Positions 24,882 through 34,168 of a stretch of 64,000 nucleotides of DNA are shown piece after piece. The first letter of the stretch is position 1. Each line of letters begins with the position of its first letter. This DNA is from an uncultured Christensenella sp. GTDB lineage: Bacteria; Bacillota; Clostridia; Christensenellales; Pumilibacteraceae. Where the stretch lies: NCBI GenBank assembly GCA_910578545.1, contig CAJTPT010000006.1, positions 61,644 to 125,643 of the forward strand, written 5' to 3'. Position numbers and translations under genes: made by a program. Under the pieces are notes generated by a model, which saw only the letters and a list, made by a program, of their open reading frames with translations, did not search any database and had not been told where the DNA came from.

Positions 24882-25499
24882 TTAGTCGAAGCTTACTTTG
24901 GGCGCTACGCGTTCCTGTACGTTGTCCAATTCAAAGTACGCTCTGCGCTCGAGCTGCATTTTTCTTGCGACAATGCTTGACGGGAAGCGTTCGATTTTGT
25001 TGTTCAAAATCTTGATTTTTGCATTATAGTAGTTGCGGCTTCTTGCAATCTCTTCCTCGATTTGAGAGAGCTTGTTGGAAAGGCTGTTAAACTGCGTGTC
25101 CGCTTTAAGCTGAGGATACGATTCCTTGACAAAGTTCAACAGCGTTTGCAAGGACGAGGACAGCTCGCGCTCTGCGGCGATACGGTCTGCCGAGCTCGCC
25201 TTTTTGCCGCCCGACGACATAAGACCCATTGCGGCGTTTCTCGCCTCGGTTACACGAATAAAGGTTTCCGATTCGTGCTTGGCGTAGCCCTTACATACCT
25301 CTACAAGGTTGGGAATTAGGTCGTAACGCTTTTTAAGCTGAACGTCCATTGCAGAAAAAGATTCTTCCACGTCGTTCTTTAAGCCGATAAGCGAGTTGTG
25401 GGTCGTTATATACCACACGGCGATTATAACGATTAGCAAGCCAACCACACCGCCGATTATCCCGCCTATTACGGCGCCTGACAATGATAAAAACTGCAT
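24882..25499 (-). CDS. lemA: LemA family protein
   Basis: 205 residues from the ATG at 25,499, which has GGAGG 5 nt upstream; a longer frame from a TTG at 25,529 runs over that site. One N-terminal membrane helix, then the helical LemA domain (VEESFSAMDVQLKKRYDLIPNLVE, then VTEARNAAMG and NSLSNKLSQIEEEIARSRNYYN). LemA proteins have an outward N-terminus and cytoplasmic helical bundle; their molecular role is unclear. Paired with the DUF2207 protein. Confidence 0.92.
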   Translation of the reverse strand: MQFLSLSGAVIGGIIGGVVGLLIVIIAVWYITTHNSLIGLKNDVEESFSAMDVQLKKRYDLIPNLVEVCKGYAKHESETFIRVTEARNAAMGLMSSGGKKASSADRIAAERELSSSLQTLLNFVKESYPQLKADTQFNSLSNKLSQIEEEIARSRNYYNAKIKILNNKIERFPSSIVARKMQLERRAYFELDNVQERVAPKVSFD

Positions 25500-25606
25500 A
25501 CATGCCTCCGATAATACTTTTTTTGCCAAACGATTACAGATCTGTTTTTCGGTTTCATTTCAACTAAACGATATCGATATTTCTTTCCGTAATCGCGTTC
25601 GGTTTA

Positions 25607-25635
25607 ATTATACCATGTATATTATCGGATTGCAA
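25607..25635 (-). promoter_or_regulatory. Promoter (TTGCAA-N17-TATAAT) of lemA-DUF2207
   Basis: -35 at 25,635-25,630, perfect -10 at 25,612-25,607, spacing 17; leader of about 100 nt. Confidence 0.75.
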
Positions 25636-25661
25636 GCGCTTTAAATAAATTTAATGGTTTT

Positions 25662-26360
25662 CTAAGAAATACCGAGCGTGTTTTGCGCAAAACACGAGTT
25701 TACCGCCGTGTACACAGTGTACGCGACCTTTTGCTGGTAGCTTGCCGTAATCAGCTTGCTCTCCTCTTCCGCGTTGGAAAGGAAGCCGCACTCGCACAGT
25801 ATTGACGGGTACTCTGTGCATTTAAGCACGTAGTAGTCGCCGACCGCCGCCTGACGTGGCTTGGCGTTTAGCACTTCGTTAAAGTAGCTTTGCACGGTTT
25901 TGGCGTACTGCTCGCCCGCCGACGACGCAAAAAACACTTGTGCGCCGCTCACAGACGAAACGGGATAGGAATTGCAGTGCACGCTTATAACAAGCCGAGG
26001 ACAGGCGGATTCGACTATGGTTTTACGTGCCTTCATATCCTCGCGCTTGACGTACTTTAACCCGCCGCCCACAGCCGAAGAATCCGACCGCGTAAGCACT
26101 ACGTTGTAGCCGTCGTTTTGCAAGTACTTCATTAAATACTTGGATATGGAAAGATTGATATCGCTTTCCTTGGTTCCCGTTTTTATGCCCGTAACTCCGC
26201 CGTCCGCGCCGCCGTGACCCGCGTCTATTACTATAGTAATGCCGTTTTCCGGCTTAGATGCGGAAATCACCGTTGCCGCCGTAGCGCAAACGGCGACTAT
26301 CGCAAGCGCTACGGACAGCACGATGACTATAGTTTTCTTTCTTATCGTTACAAATGCCAT
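25662..26360 (-). CDS. N-acetylmuramoyl-L-alanine amidase, CwlD-like
   Basis: 232 residues with an N-terminal membrane anchor (about 10-32) and an Amidase_3 catalytic domain. Zinc ligands lie in VIDAGHGGADGG (His near 50), in the Glu of TKESDIN and in SVHCNS; the last motif is CECGFLSNAEEE. Length, single anchor and lack of wall-binding repeats fit CwlD, the spore cortex amidase that starts muramic lactam formation. A vegetative amidase is also possible. GGAGG is 10 nt before the ATG. Confidence 0.85.
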   Translation of the reverse strand: MAFVTIRKKTIVIVLSVALAIVAVCATAATVISASKPENGITIVIDAGHGGADGGVTGIKTGTKESDINLSISKYLMKYLQNDGYNVVLTRSDSSAVGGGLKYVKREDMKARKTIVESACPRLVISVHCNSYPVSSVSGAQVFFASSAGEQYAKTVQSYFNEVLNAKPRQAAVGDYYVLKCTEYPSILCECGFLSNAEEESKLITASYQQKVAYTVYTAVNSCFAQNTLGIS

Positions 26361-26434
26361 GAACGGCGTTCCTCCGCGTATACCCTAATATTCGACTAAT
26401 GTCGACAGTTTTCTACATTTTTACACACAGCAAA

Positions 26435-26463
26435 TGTTCATAACTATGTGCATAAGTGCATAA
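26435..26463 (-). repeat. Three direct 9-mers resembling DnaA boxes
   Basis: The minus strand carries TTATGCACT, TTATGCACA and TTATGAACA at 26,463-26,455, 26,455-26,447 and 26,443-26,435. Two fit TTATNCACA closely. They lie between the M1 peptidase gene and the amidase gene, upstream of the latter's 3' neighbour, with no known origin gene nearby. Confidence 0.35.
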
Positions 26464-26476
26464 CTCAGCCTTTTTT

Positions 26477-26514
26477 CGGTGAGTTGTGAACAATTTTCTG
26501 CAAACAACTCACCG
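26477..26514. repeat. 11-bp perfect stem hairpin without T-run
   Basis: CGGTGAGTTGT (26,477-26,487) pairs with ACAACTCACCG (26,504-26,514). It stands just after the M1 peptidase stop, but a poly-A rather than poly-T follows on that strand, so it is not a standard terminator. Confidence 0.6.
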
Positions 26515-26524
26515 CGGCGCCTCG

Positions 26525-27988
26525 TTAGTGATTGGAATATAGCTTGACGTTTCCGTCCAGCCAGGAATCGAACAGCGGCTTTAACTGTCGCTTGGAAGCC
26601 TTTTCCATAGCGCCGATCAAATCCTGCGGCTGAGCAATTTTGTATGCGTTGTTCTTGTAGTAGTTTTTGAGGCCTTCGGTAAAGCTTTTGGTGCCTACGG
26701 TATTGCGGATATCGTCGAGCATTAACGAACCCTTTACGTAAATCATGTACGAATACTCGGTTTCGTCGGCGTACTCGTTTACCGCACGTGTCATGGACGT
26801 ATCATCCTGACCGTTGCGCTTGTACGTTTCGCAGTACAGCATGTATGCGCTTAGCGCGTCGGCGCGTTTGCCGTCAAACGTATAGCTATACCCTTCCGCC
26901 TCGTCGTAAAACATCATTGTGGAATATTCGGCGAGCGCCTCGTCCAACCACGCATTGCGCACTTCGTCGTTACCGACAACGCCGTACCACCACTGGTGCG
27001 CCGTTTCGTGTACTATTACGTCCTTTTTGGCATCGCCTGCAAACTTATCCGAAATCATGGAAAGACAGGGATATTCCATGCCGCCCTGCAAAAATCCCGT
27101 TTGCACGACCGTGTATTCCTTGTACGGATATGCGCCGAAGCTGTTGCCGAACACGCGCACAGCGTCGATTGCCGCGTTAAGCGCACCCTCGGGGTCGGCG
27201 TCGTTGTAGTACAGGTAGTTTACAATAGTCGAGCCCGACAGTCCGCTAAGCCGTTGGTATTCGCCGAGAACGGCGGCAAAGCTACGCACGTTATTGGCGC
27301 GCACGTTGTAGGTAACAGAGTTTTCGCCATCGGTCTTGGACGTTACTTCGCCCGTGCACGCACACTCGTATTTTTGGGGAACGGTGAGCGTAACGGAATA
27401 CGACGCGCACTCGCTGAAGAACGGATCACCCGTCGAGTAGTACGGGTCGGCTACGTATGCGCCGTCGCGGTAAACGCAGGCTATCGGATAAAAGTCGGCA
27501 AGGTTGACCGACTTATCGGTATACCCGAAGCGGTGGCGAACGTTGGGAAGCTTGACGGAATAGTCAATCTTTATTGACGCTTTTTCCGTCGGATCGAGCG
27601 TTGCGCCAAGTCCGACGACGAGGATATTTTCGTCCTCGCCCGCAACGGTCACGTCTTTAACGTTGCCGTTTACCGTCACGGCGTCCACCTTCATAACGCT
27701 GTAGCTTCTGCCGTTGGGATAGGCCTCGGTAATACGAGAGCTTGCAATCGGGCTGAACTTTGCTCCCTCGCGGTAAGCGTTGGGATACAAATGGAACCAC
27801 ACCTCGTCTTGCGGCACGTCGGTATTGTTAACGTAGTCGCAAACGACCGACGCAGTAAGAATGTTGTCGTCGGACAGCGTTGCCGTTATGTTGTACGCGG
27901 TAAGCTCTTTTCTATCGGACGACGAACACGCGCACAACGATAACGCAACCGCCGCCGCAAGTACAATGGCAATAAACCTTTTTCGCAT
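26525..27988 (-). CDS. M1-family metallopeptidase, lipoprotein
   Basis: 487 residues from the ATG at 27,988 (AAGGAGAGAAG upstream; the longer frame to 28,018 covers that site). Lipoprotein signal with lipobox LCAC near residue 19. The M1 hallmarks are GGMEYP (substrate-binding, about 280) and the zinc site HETAHQWWYG with the second Glu in WLDEALAEY. A beta-rich N-terminal domain precedes the thermolysin-like domain. It is a surface zinc aminopeptidase by family; the substrate is unknown. Confidence 0.9.
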   Translation of the reverse strand: MRKRFIAIVLAAAVALSLCACSSSDRKELTAYNITATLSDDNILTASVVCDYVNNTDVPQDEVWFHLYPNAYREGAKFSPIASSRITEAYPNGRSYSVMKVDAVTVNGNVKDVTVAGEDENILVVGLGATLDPTEKASIKIDYSVKLPNVRHRFGYTDKSVNLADFYPIACVYRDGAYVADPYYSTGDPFFSECASYSVTLTVPQKYECACTGEVTSKTDGENSVTYNVRANNVRSFAAVLGEYQRLSGLSGSTIVNYLYYNDADPEGALNAAIDAVRVFGNSFGAYPYKEYTVVQTGFLQGGMEYPCLSMISDKFAGDAKKDVIVHETAHQWWYGVVGNDEVRNAWLDEALAEYSTMMFYDEAEGYSYTFDGKRADALSAYMLYCETYKRNGQDDTSMTRAVNEYADETEYSYMIYVKGSLMLDDIRNTVGTKSFTEGLKNYYKNNAYKIAQPQDLIGAMEKASKRQLKPLFDSWLDGNVKLYSNH

Positions 27989-28176
27989 ATACTTCTCTCC
28001 TTTTTTGCGACCGCGCAAACATATGCCGCCGCATTTCCTTTACGATTATCAATATGAGCGAGGACTTGCCGTTATGCTATTTTTTAATATATTTGATTAG
28101 AGCGCGTAACGCTTTTCGGAAACGGAATTTAACCGACATTCTTCTGAATTGTTTGTTTTTCTTAGTTTTTTTCACA

Positions 28177-28205
28177 TTGGAAAATCAAAGATATTTTATT
28201 ATAAT
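28177..28205 (+). promoter_or_regulatory. Promoter (TTGGAA-N17-TATAAT) of the Spo0A-C-like gene
   Basis: -35 at 28,177-28,182, perfect -10 at 28,200-28,205; leader about 35 nt with GGAG at 28,232. Confidence 0.7.
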
Positions 28206-28246
28206 AGAAAGGCATATAAAATATTGTTTACGGAGAAAACAAACAA

Positions 28247-28576
28247 ATGATACAACAATCTATTTTCATGCACGCGAAAAAGCTCGTTGCTGATTCATCT
28301 GTTCCGCCGCACCTTGTCGGCTTTACATTTTTAAGCGAAGCCGTAGTCATGAAAACCGAAAAAGAGTCCGTTAAGCTCTTTGAAATATACAACACGATTG
28401 CGCAAAAATACAACAGCAATCACAGCGCCGTAACACGCAGCATATCGTACGCCATATCTCAAGCCGATAACCTACGAGAATATCTTGCTCTAAACAAAAA
28501 TGAAACTACCTTTAACGGCAGAATTATTTCCACGCTCGCGCTTAGGCTTAAGTTGAATTATCCATATTCTAACTAA
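28247..28576 (+). CDS. Stand-alone Spo0A C-terminal-domain-like DNA-binding protein
   Basis: 109 residues. The sequence follows the DNA-binding domain of Spo0A: SSVPPHLVGFTFLSEAV aligns with the ...GVPAHIKGYQYLREAI helix region, then IYNTIAQKYNSNHSAVTRSI matches the ...IAKKYNTTPSRVERAI recognition helix. It ends with RLKLNYPYSN. There is no receiver domain and no room for one; the promoter is directly upstream. It may therefore bind 0A-box-like DNA without phosphorylation control, or be an antagonist. Its effect on sporulation is unknown. GGAG lies 11 nt before the ATG. It is the only rightward gene between 15 and 34 kb. Confidence 0.8.
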   Translation: MIQQSIFMHAKKLVADSSVPPHLVGFTFLSEAVVMKTEKESVKLFEIYNTIAQKYNSNHSAVTRSISYAISQADNLREYLALNKNETTFNGRIISTLALRLKLNYPYSN

Positions 28577-28648
28577 TTACGAACACAGATTATAATTAAG
28601 ATATCGTTTACACTCGGCTTTTACGCGCAATGCGGTATTTATACACGT

Positions 28649-28678
28649 AAAAACCCCGACGATCGGTCGAGGTTTTTG
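28649..28678. terminator. Bidirectional intrinsic terminator
   Basis: AAAACCCCGAC pairs with GTCGAGGTTTTT around a short loop. It separates the convergent Spo0A-C-like gene and ddl. Confidence 0.8.
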
Positions 28679-28699
28679 GTATGTCTGTTTATTGTCTAT

Positions 28700-29773
28700 T
28701 CACTTGCCTGCTATCGGCATTATCGGTGTATAAGTGCGCTTGAGCGAGTCGAAACGTTTTTTGCGTTCCTGCGCCAGCCGAATAAGTCTATCTATAAGCT
28801 CGGAAAACGGCATGCTGTCGGCGAACAGCGCGCACGACAACGAGCCGGGTATTGTATTAATCTCGTTGGCGTACACCTCGCCGTCCTTGACCATAAAGTC
28901 CACTCTTGCAACGCCGCTGCACCCGACTGCACGGAACGCGATTTCCGCCTGCTCGGTTATTACGTCGTTAAGATCACCCACATCCGCGGGAATCTTGTGC
29001 CTGACGGACTTAACGTCACCCGCATATTTATCGTTGAACGTCAAAAAGGTTTTCCACCCGACGGGCTGTTCCGTTTGAGATACCGCAACGTCTTCGTACA
29101 TACTGTCGCCGAGCACCGCGCAGTTGACTTCGGTAAAGTCCTCAAGCGCTTTTTCGGCAACAACGCAATCGTCCCACTCGAACGCGACGCGCAATGCCGT
29201 AAACAGCTCCGTGCGATTTTCCGCCACCGAAATGCCTATCGAACTGCCGAGGTTGCACGGCTTTACTATCACAGGATAACCGAGCGCTTCCACGTCGAAG
29301 ATAGCCGCGCTCGCGTCGGCGTTGTATTTGTCGTGGTAAACGGCCACGTACGGCAGTACCTGTAATCCCGCCGCCTTAAATACGGCTTTGGTTCGGAGCT
29401 TGTTCATACCGATTGCCGACGCCGCTATGCCGCTGCCCGTGTACGGTATTCCGCACATTTCGAGCAAGCCTTGCAACGCGCCGTCCTCGCCGAGCACGCC
29501 ATGGTTGCAAAGCAGTGCGACGTCTATTTTGCACAACCGCTTGTTCTTGCAATATAAGTGATTGTCGCTCGGGCGCAGGTGCACTCTTTTGCCGTCGAAT
29601 TTTTTGTTACGCACTGCCGACGCGCTCTCGAAGCAGTCCGCCGCCCACCACACGCCATCACTGTCTATGTACACGCCGACGCATTTATGCTTGCATGCCG
29701 ACATGGCCTGCAAGCCTGTTATAATACTGATGTCGTGCTCGCACGACCTCCCACCGAAAAATACAGCAATCAT
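28700..29773 (-). CDS. ddl: D-alanine--D-alanine ligase
   Basis: 357 residues. ATP-grasp enzyme that makes D-Ala-D-Ala for peptidoglycan. It has the N-terminal FFGGRSCEHDIS motif, CNHGVLGEDG, PVIVKPCNLGSSIGI (ATP-binding), and ANEINTIPGS near the C-terminus. The ARVDF metal-binding region is present. No ribosome-binding site is evident before the ATG. The start lies in an inverted repeat (29,766-29,791). There is no vanHAX-like neighbour, so this is the housekeeping enzyme. Confidence 0.93.
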   Translation of the reverse strand: MIAVFFGGRSCEHDISIITGLQAMSACKHKCVGVYIDSDGVWWAADCFESASAVRNKKFDGKRVHLRPSDNHLYCKNKRLCKIDVALLCNHGVLGEDGALQGLLEMCGIPYTGSGIAASAIGMNKLRTKAVFKAAGLQVLPYVAVYHDKYNADASAAIFDVEALGYPVIVKPCNLGSSIGISVAENRTELFTALRVAFEWDDCVVAEKALEDFTEVNCAVLGDSMYEDVAVSQTEQPVGWKTFLTFNDKYAGDVKSVRHKIPADVGDLNDVITEQAEIAFRAVGCSGVARVDFMVKDGEVYANEINTIPGSLSCALFADSMPFSELIDRLIRLAQERKKRFDSLKRTYTPIMPIAGK

Positions 29774-29791
29774 ACTTGTTGTATATGATTG
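29766..29791. promoter_or_regulatory. Inverted repeat over the ddl start codon
   Basis: GCAATCATA (29,766-29,774) and TATGATTGC (29,783-29,791) with 8 nt between. It could be an operator or a hairpin limiting initiation. Confidence 0.4.
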
Positions 29792-29832
29792 CCGTATCGG
29801 TTTTGTGAGTAAAGATTATATATATTTTTACG

Positions 29833-30609
29833 CTAAATAAAATAGAACGAAAAAGTCAAAATCGCAACTATAATTAGGTACAACGAGAACCACTTGTAAT
29901 TTGCTTTTGCAATCAGCTTGAGCATGACCCGCACCGCTACATACCCCGACGCAAACGCCGACAGCGCGCCGACAGCCATACTAAACCAATCTATCTGCGA
30001 CAATGCGCCCGCCTGCGCCACGTCGATTACGCTAAGAAGCAGCGACCCGCAAATAACGGGCAGGCTCATCAAAAACGAGAACGATGCGATTTTTTTGCTG
30101 TCCGTGCCCACGACCGTTCCGCCGAAGATGGTAGAGCCCGACCGCGACACGCCGGGAAACACTCCGACGCCCTGCATTAAGCCCATTGCGACGGCGCCGC
30201 CCCAACCGAGCTCTTTGGGATTGCGGTTACACCTTGCTACTATCTCGCTGACTAACATAAGTACGGCCGTCAGCGCAAAGAAAAAGCATAAGTACTTAGC
30301 CGTCGAAAAATATTCCTCTATAAAGTCCTTGCACGCAAAACCCACTATCACCGCGGGGATTGTCGCGACAATCAGCATCACAAGGTTTTTGTACGGCTTT
30401 TTAAACAGCCCCAAAATATCCTTATAAAGCACGATAACGACGGCGACGAGCGTACCGACGTGCGCCACGACGTCAAACAACAAAAAGGAACTGCCGTCGT
30501 TCAGTCCCATAAACTCCCGTACGAGTATCAAGTGCCCGCTTGACGAAACGGGTAAAAACTCAGTTAATCCTTGTACAAGCCCCAAAATCATGGCTTGCCA
30601 CCATACCAT
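29833..30609 (-). CDS. uppP: Undecaprenyl-diphosphatase
   Basis: 258 residues from the ATG at 30,609 (CGGAG 6 nt before). Multi-spanning membrane enzyme that recycles the undecaprenyl carrier lipid. The family signatures EFLPVSSSGHL (about 17-27) and PGVSRSGST (about 150) are intact. It lies 59 bp upstream of ddl. A longer frame to 30,636 would cover the ribosome-binding site. Confidence 0.95.
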   Translation of the reverse strand: MVWWQAMILGLVQGLTEFLPVSSSGHLILVREFMGLNDGSSFLLFDVVAHVGTLVAVVIVLYKDILGLFKKPYKNLVMLIVATIPAVIVGFACKDFIEEYFSTAKYLCFFFALTAVLMLVSEIVARCNRNPKELGWGGAVAMGLMQGVGVFPGVSRSGSTIFGGTVVGTDSKKIASFSFLMSLPVICGSLLLSVIDVAQAGALSQIDWFSMAVGALSAFASGYVAVRVMLKLIAKANYKWFSLYLIIVAILTFSFYFI

Positions 30610-30719
30610 ATTCAACTCCGTTCCTCCGCTACACAATGCTTTCCATAAGTATATTTACGGAATTTGCACTTTATGTCATAGGCAACCCGTATTATTGAGC
30701 ATAAGGTCGATTGAATAAG

Positions 30720-32732
30720 CTACGCAACGTTATCGCACATCTCGGCTTCCGCCCTGGCGGCGCGCATGCTTGACTCACGTTCCTTTATAGCCTGCTCGCG
30801 GGCGGCTCTCGGCACGACCTCGAACACCTTTTTTTCTATGCCCGATTCATCCTCTTTTTCGGCAATGCGTTTAAGCTCCGCAAGGTCGCTGTCAAACGCC
30901 TGCCTGTCGATTGCTTCGAGCTTGGTGACGAAAATACCCTCGTGCATGGTTTTGTCGACCTTTTCTTGGTCGTAGCGCAGTTCCTCAAACAGCTTTTCGC
31001 CGGGACGCAAGCCCGAAATCACTATATGGATATCCTTGTTGGGCACGAGTCCGTTAAGCCTGATTAGATTGCACGCAAGATCGTAGATGTACACCGGCTC
31101 TCCCATGTCGAGCACAAACACCTCGCCCGACGACGCCAAAGCGCCCGTTTGCAAAACAAGCCGCACCGCCTCGGGAATAGTCATGAAATAGCGCTTTATA
31201 TTGCGGTCGGTTACCGTTACCGGCCCGCCCTCTTGAATCTGCTTTAAGAACGTGGGAATGACCGAGCCCGACGAGCCCAAAACGTTGCCGAAACGAACCG
31301 CCGCCATTTGCATGTCGCTGTCCGCCGCCCGCGTCTGCACCAGCATTTCCGCAAGCCGCTTGCTCGCGCCCATTACGTTTGCGGGGTTGACGGCCTTGTC
31401 CGTGGAAACAAGCACGAATCGCTTGACGCCCGCCTTTTGGCACTGCTCTATCAAGTTTTTGGTGCCGAAAACGTTGTTCTTTATCGCCTCGGTGGGCGCG
31501 ATCTCCATCATTGGCACGTGCTTGTACGCGGCGGCGTGGAATACCGTTTCGGGCTTGAACTTTTTGAGAACTTCGGCAAGCTTGCCCGCTTCGCGCACCG
31601 TACCCATGATCAGCGAGTACCGCGACGTGTCATACTTCTTTTTAAATTCCTGGTCGATGTTGAACATGCCGTTTTCGTTCTGGTCGAAAATGACGAGGTG
31701 CTTACAACCGAAGTTGAGCGCCTGACGGCAAAGCTCCGAGCCAATAGATCCCGCGCCGCCCGTTACCATAACGACCTTGTCCTTGACGGAAGTATTGACA
31801 AGCTCGGACTTGACCTTAAACTCGTCTCTGCCGAGCAACGACTCGATTTTTATGTCATGAAGCGTAAGCGACGAATTGGTAATGGATTGCGCGTCGCTTA
31901 TGGGCGGCAACATTTTGATCGGAATATTGTATTGGGAAATTTTCTCGTAAATATGTTTTAACTGCGACTTGCTAATGTCGGTTATGGCGATTACGACAAT
32001 ATCGGGCGAATACGTTTCGATAATCGTTTCTATATCGTTCAGTCCGCCGGCCACAATACTTCCGCCTACCGACATGCCGTGCTTGTCCGCGTCGTCGTCA
32101 ATGAACGCGACGGGAACGTAACCCTCGTCGGGATTGGCAACAAATCGGTTATTGAGCACTGCGCCGACGTTGCCCGCGCCGTAAATAATCGTGCGTATCG
32201 GCTTTTTGGAAACGTTAGATGAAAAGTTGCCCATTCTAACGTGCTTGATATAGCCTATCAACATGTTGGAAAAGCGCGGTATCGCGGTGAATATCAGCGC
32301 AAGCACTACGTACAGAATGATCTGCGTGCCCCACAGCATAACGTTAAACGCCGCAAACAGTATAGCTTTTACTATCAGCAAAATCAAATACGTCATTACG
32401 TACGACGCTACAAACTTGATAAACTCTATACGCCCGGCAAGCTTCCACACCACATTGTAGCAGTTAAACAATGCAAGCATACAAACGGGCATTGCCGTCA
32501 TGATTATCATGATCGGGATTTCAAAGTTGGAATAGTTTTGCGGCGTATCAACCTGATTGAACATAGCAATCCGAGCGAGCCAAAATGCGGCAAGGCAAAA
32601 CGCTATGTCAAAGACGAACGTCAAAATAACTCCGCGGTATCTCGGAGAAAAGAGCGCCTTAATATTGGCCGGCCTTTTTGTCTTGTTCCGTTCCGATTTA
32701 TCGGGAACGTTCTTCGGTTGTTTTGCCATCAT
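30720..32732 (-). CDS. Membrane NDP-sugar 4,6-dehydratase (CapD/PglF/FlaA1-like)
   Basis: 670 residues. Four to five N-terminal membrane helices (about 35-165), a first nucleotide-binding fold (GAGNVGAVLNN, about 190) and the extended short-chain dehydrogenase domain (GGAGSIGSELCRQ, about 322). The catalytic region reads STDKAVNPANVMGASK. Met in place of the usual Tyr is characteristic of the membrane-type dehydratases acting on UDP-GlcNAc-like sugars. The C-terminus is charged. Likely role: first step in making a rare sugar for surface glycan. A second ATG lies one codon downstream of the start. Confidence 0.9.
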   Translation of the reverse strand: MMAKQPKNVPDKSERNKTKRPANIKALFSPRYRGVILTFVFDIAFCLAAFWLARIAMFNQVDTPQNYSNFEIPIMIIMTAMPVCMLALFNCYNVVWKLAGRIEFIKFVASYVMTYLILLIVKAILFAAFNVMLWGTQIILYVVLALIFTAIPRFSNMLIGYIKHVRMGNFSSNVSKKPIRTIIYGAGNVGAVLNNRFVANPDEGYVPVAFIDDDADKHGMSVGGSIVAGGLNDIETIIETYSPDIVVIAITDISKSQLKHIYEKISQYNIPIKMLPPISDAQSITNSSLTLHDIKIESLLGRDEFKVKSELVNTSVKDKVVMVTGGAGSIGSELCRQALNFGCKHLVIFDQNENGMFNIDQEFKKKYDTSRYSLIMGTVREAGKLAEVLKKFKPETVFHAAAYKHVPMMEIAPTEAIKNNVFGTKNLIEQCQKAGVKRFVLVSTDKAVNPANVMGASKRLAEMLVQTRAADSDMQMAAVRFGNVLGSSGSVIPTFLKQIQEGGPVTVTDRNIKRYFMTIPEAVRLVLQTGALASSGEVFVLDMGEPVYIYDLACNLIRLNGLVPNKDIHIVISGLRPGEKLFEELRYDQEKVDKTMHEGIFVTKLEAIDRQAFDSDLAELKRIAEKEDESGIEKKVFEVVPRAAREQAIKERESSMRAARAEAEMCDNVA

Positions 32733-32835
32733 CCTCGATTATTGCCGCGACGGAACGGACAAATACCGCTTACGCCGTGCAAACACAAACAAATTGTGAT
32801 AAAAAAACGATTATCCAGTAGTTGTAATCTAAAAT

Positions 32836-32864
32836 ATTATATATTAAAACAGTCCCCTTGTCAA
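32836..32864 (-). promoter_or_regulatory. Consensus promoter (TTGACA-N17-TATAAT) of the dehydratase gene
   Basis: -35 at 32,864-32,859, -10 at 32,841-32,836; leader about 100 nt. Confidence 0.85.
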
Positions 32865-32884
32865 CAACTTGCGTACAAAAAGCT

Positions 32885-34168
32885 TTAAGACCTGCGTGTA
32901 TTGATGTATTTTTTGAATACGGCAAGCACTTCGTCGATTTTGCGCGGGTCCTCGCACTCGCACATGACTCTTACCTTGGGCTCGGTGCCCGACATTCTGA
33001 CTATAAGTCTGCCTATGCCGGACAGCCGCGCCGTGTAGTCCTCGATTAGGTCTATCATGCCCTTTTCGTACATGATAGACTGGTCGGCATACTCGGCTAT
33101 CGCGCGTTGCGGGAATAGATTAAGTTCCATAAACTCACCGAGCTTGCCGTTTTTGTACAGCGTTTTGGTGAGGAACATACTCGTCATAATTCCGTCGCCC
33201 GTCGTGGCCTGCGGATAAACGATATAGTGCCCGCTCTGCTCGCCGCCGAGGTTGTAGCCCTTTTTGAACATCAAGTCGCAAATATATTTATCGCCGACGG
33301 GGGTACGCACAAGACGACGCCCGTCCTTTTCCAGCCTGCGCTCGAGCGCGGTGTTGGAAAGAACAGTGCCTACTACCACGTTGTCCTTAAGCGTCATTTC
33401 GCGCCCGATATTGTACAGCACCGAGTCGCCGTCCATGATTTTTCCGTCAAATACGAATGAGAGCCTATCGGCGTCGCCGTCGTAGGCAAAGCCGAGCTTG
33501 TAGTCGGTGCCCACCATGGAATGAAGCACGTAGTCGGGGTGAAGCGCGCCGCATCCGCAGTTTATCTTTTCGCCGCGAAGCTTAAAGTTTTCTATTTCGA
33601 CCTTTGCGCCCAATCTCTCGAAAGCCTGTTTTGCGACGGTAGACGCCGCGCCGTAACCGCAATCGAGCCATACGAGCGCGCCCGTCATATCGTAGTCGAC
33701 CGTTTGCACGAGGTAATCGACGTACTGCTTTTGCGCATCCTCGATATCGTGCACCGAGCCCACTGCGCGCGCCTCGCTCGGATTGTCGATGTAATACTCG
33801 ATACTGCCCTCTTGTTCCTCGCTAAGCTTTACGCCGCTGCCGTCGAATATCTTTATGCCGTTATATTCGGGCGGATTGTGCGACGCGGATATAACTATTC
33901 CGCACAGCGCGTTGTACTTGATAGCCATGCGCGCAATAGCTGGCGTCGGCAAAACGCCTACGGTCAAAACATCTGCGCCGCCGCGCTTGAGTCCGTCTAT
34001 AAGCGCCGCTTGGATTTCCGGTCCCGACACGCGTGTATCGCGCCCGACGACTACGACGCCCTTGCCGAAGTATGCCACTATTGCCAAACCGACCTTGTAC
34101 GCCAACGCGACGTCCAAGTTGTCGCCGTATTTTCCGCGTATTCCGTCAGTGCCGAAGTATTTACCCAT
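32885..34168 (-). CDS. glmM: Phosphoglucosamine mutase
   Basis: 427 residues. Converts glucosamine-6-P to glucosamine-1-P for UDP-GlcNAc. Active-site serine loop SASHNPPEYNGIK (about 97), metal loop DGDADRLSF (about 234), sugar loop GGEQSGH and phosphate loop RMSGTEPKVRVM are present. GGAG lies about 10 nt before the ATG. It is divergent from the COG2426-glmS unit, which supplies its substrate. Confidence 0.95.
   Translation of the reverse strand: MGKYFGTDGIRGKYGDNLDVALAYKVGLAIVAYFGKGVVVVGRDTRVSGPEIQAALIDGLKRGGADVLTVGVLPTPAIARMAIKYNALCGIVISASHNPPEYNGIKIFDGSGVKLSEEQEGSIEYYIDNPSEARAVGSVHDIEDAQKQYVDYLVQTVDYDMTGALVWLDCGYGAASTVAKQAFERLGAKVEIENFKLRGEKINCGCGALHPDYVLHSMVGTDYKLGFAYDGDADRLSFVFDGKIMDGDSVLYNIGREMTLKDNVVVGTVLSNTALERRLEKDGRRLVRTPVGDKYICDLMFKKGYNLGGEQSGHYIVYPQATTGDGIMTSMFLTKTLYKNGKLGEFMELNLFPQRAIAEYADQSIMYEKGMIDLIEDYTARLSGIGRLIVRMSGTEPKVRVMCECEDPRKIDEVLAVFKKYINTRRS

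Noticed and set aside
26477..26514. Terminator of the M1 peptidase gene
   Set aside because: The stem is followed by A, not T, on the transcribed strand; kept as a hairpin only.
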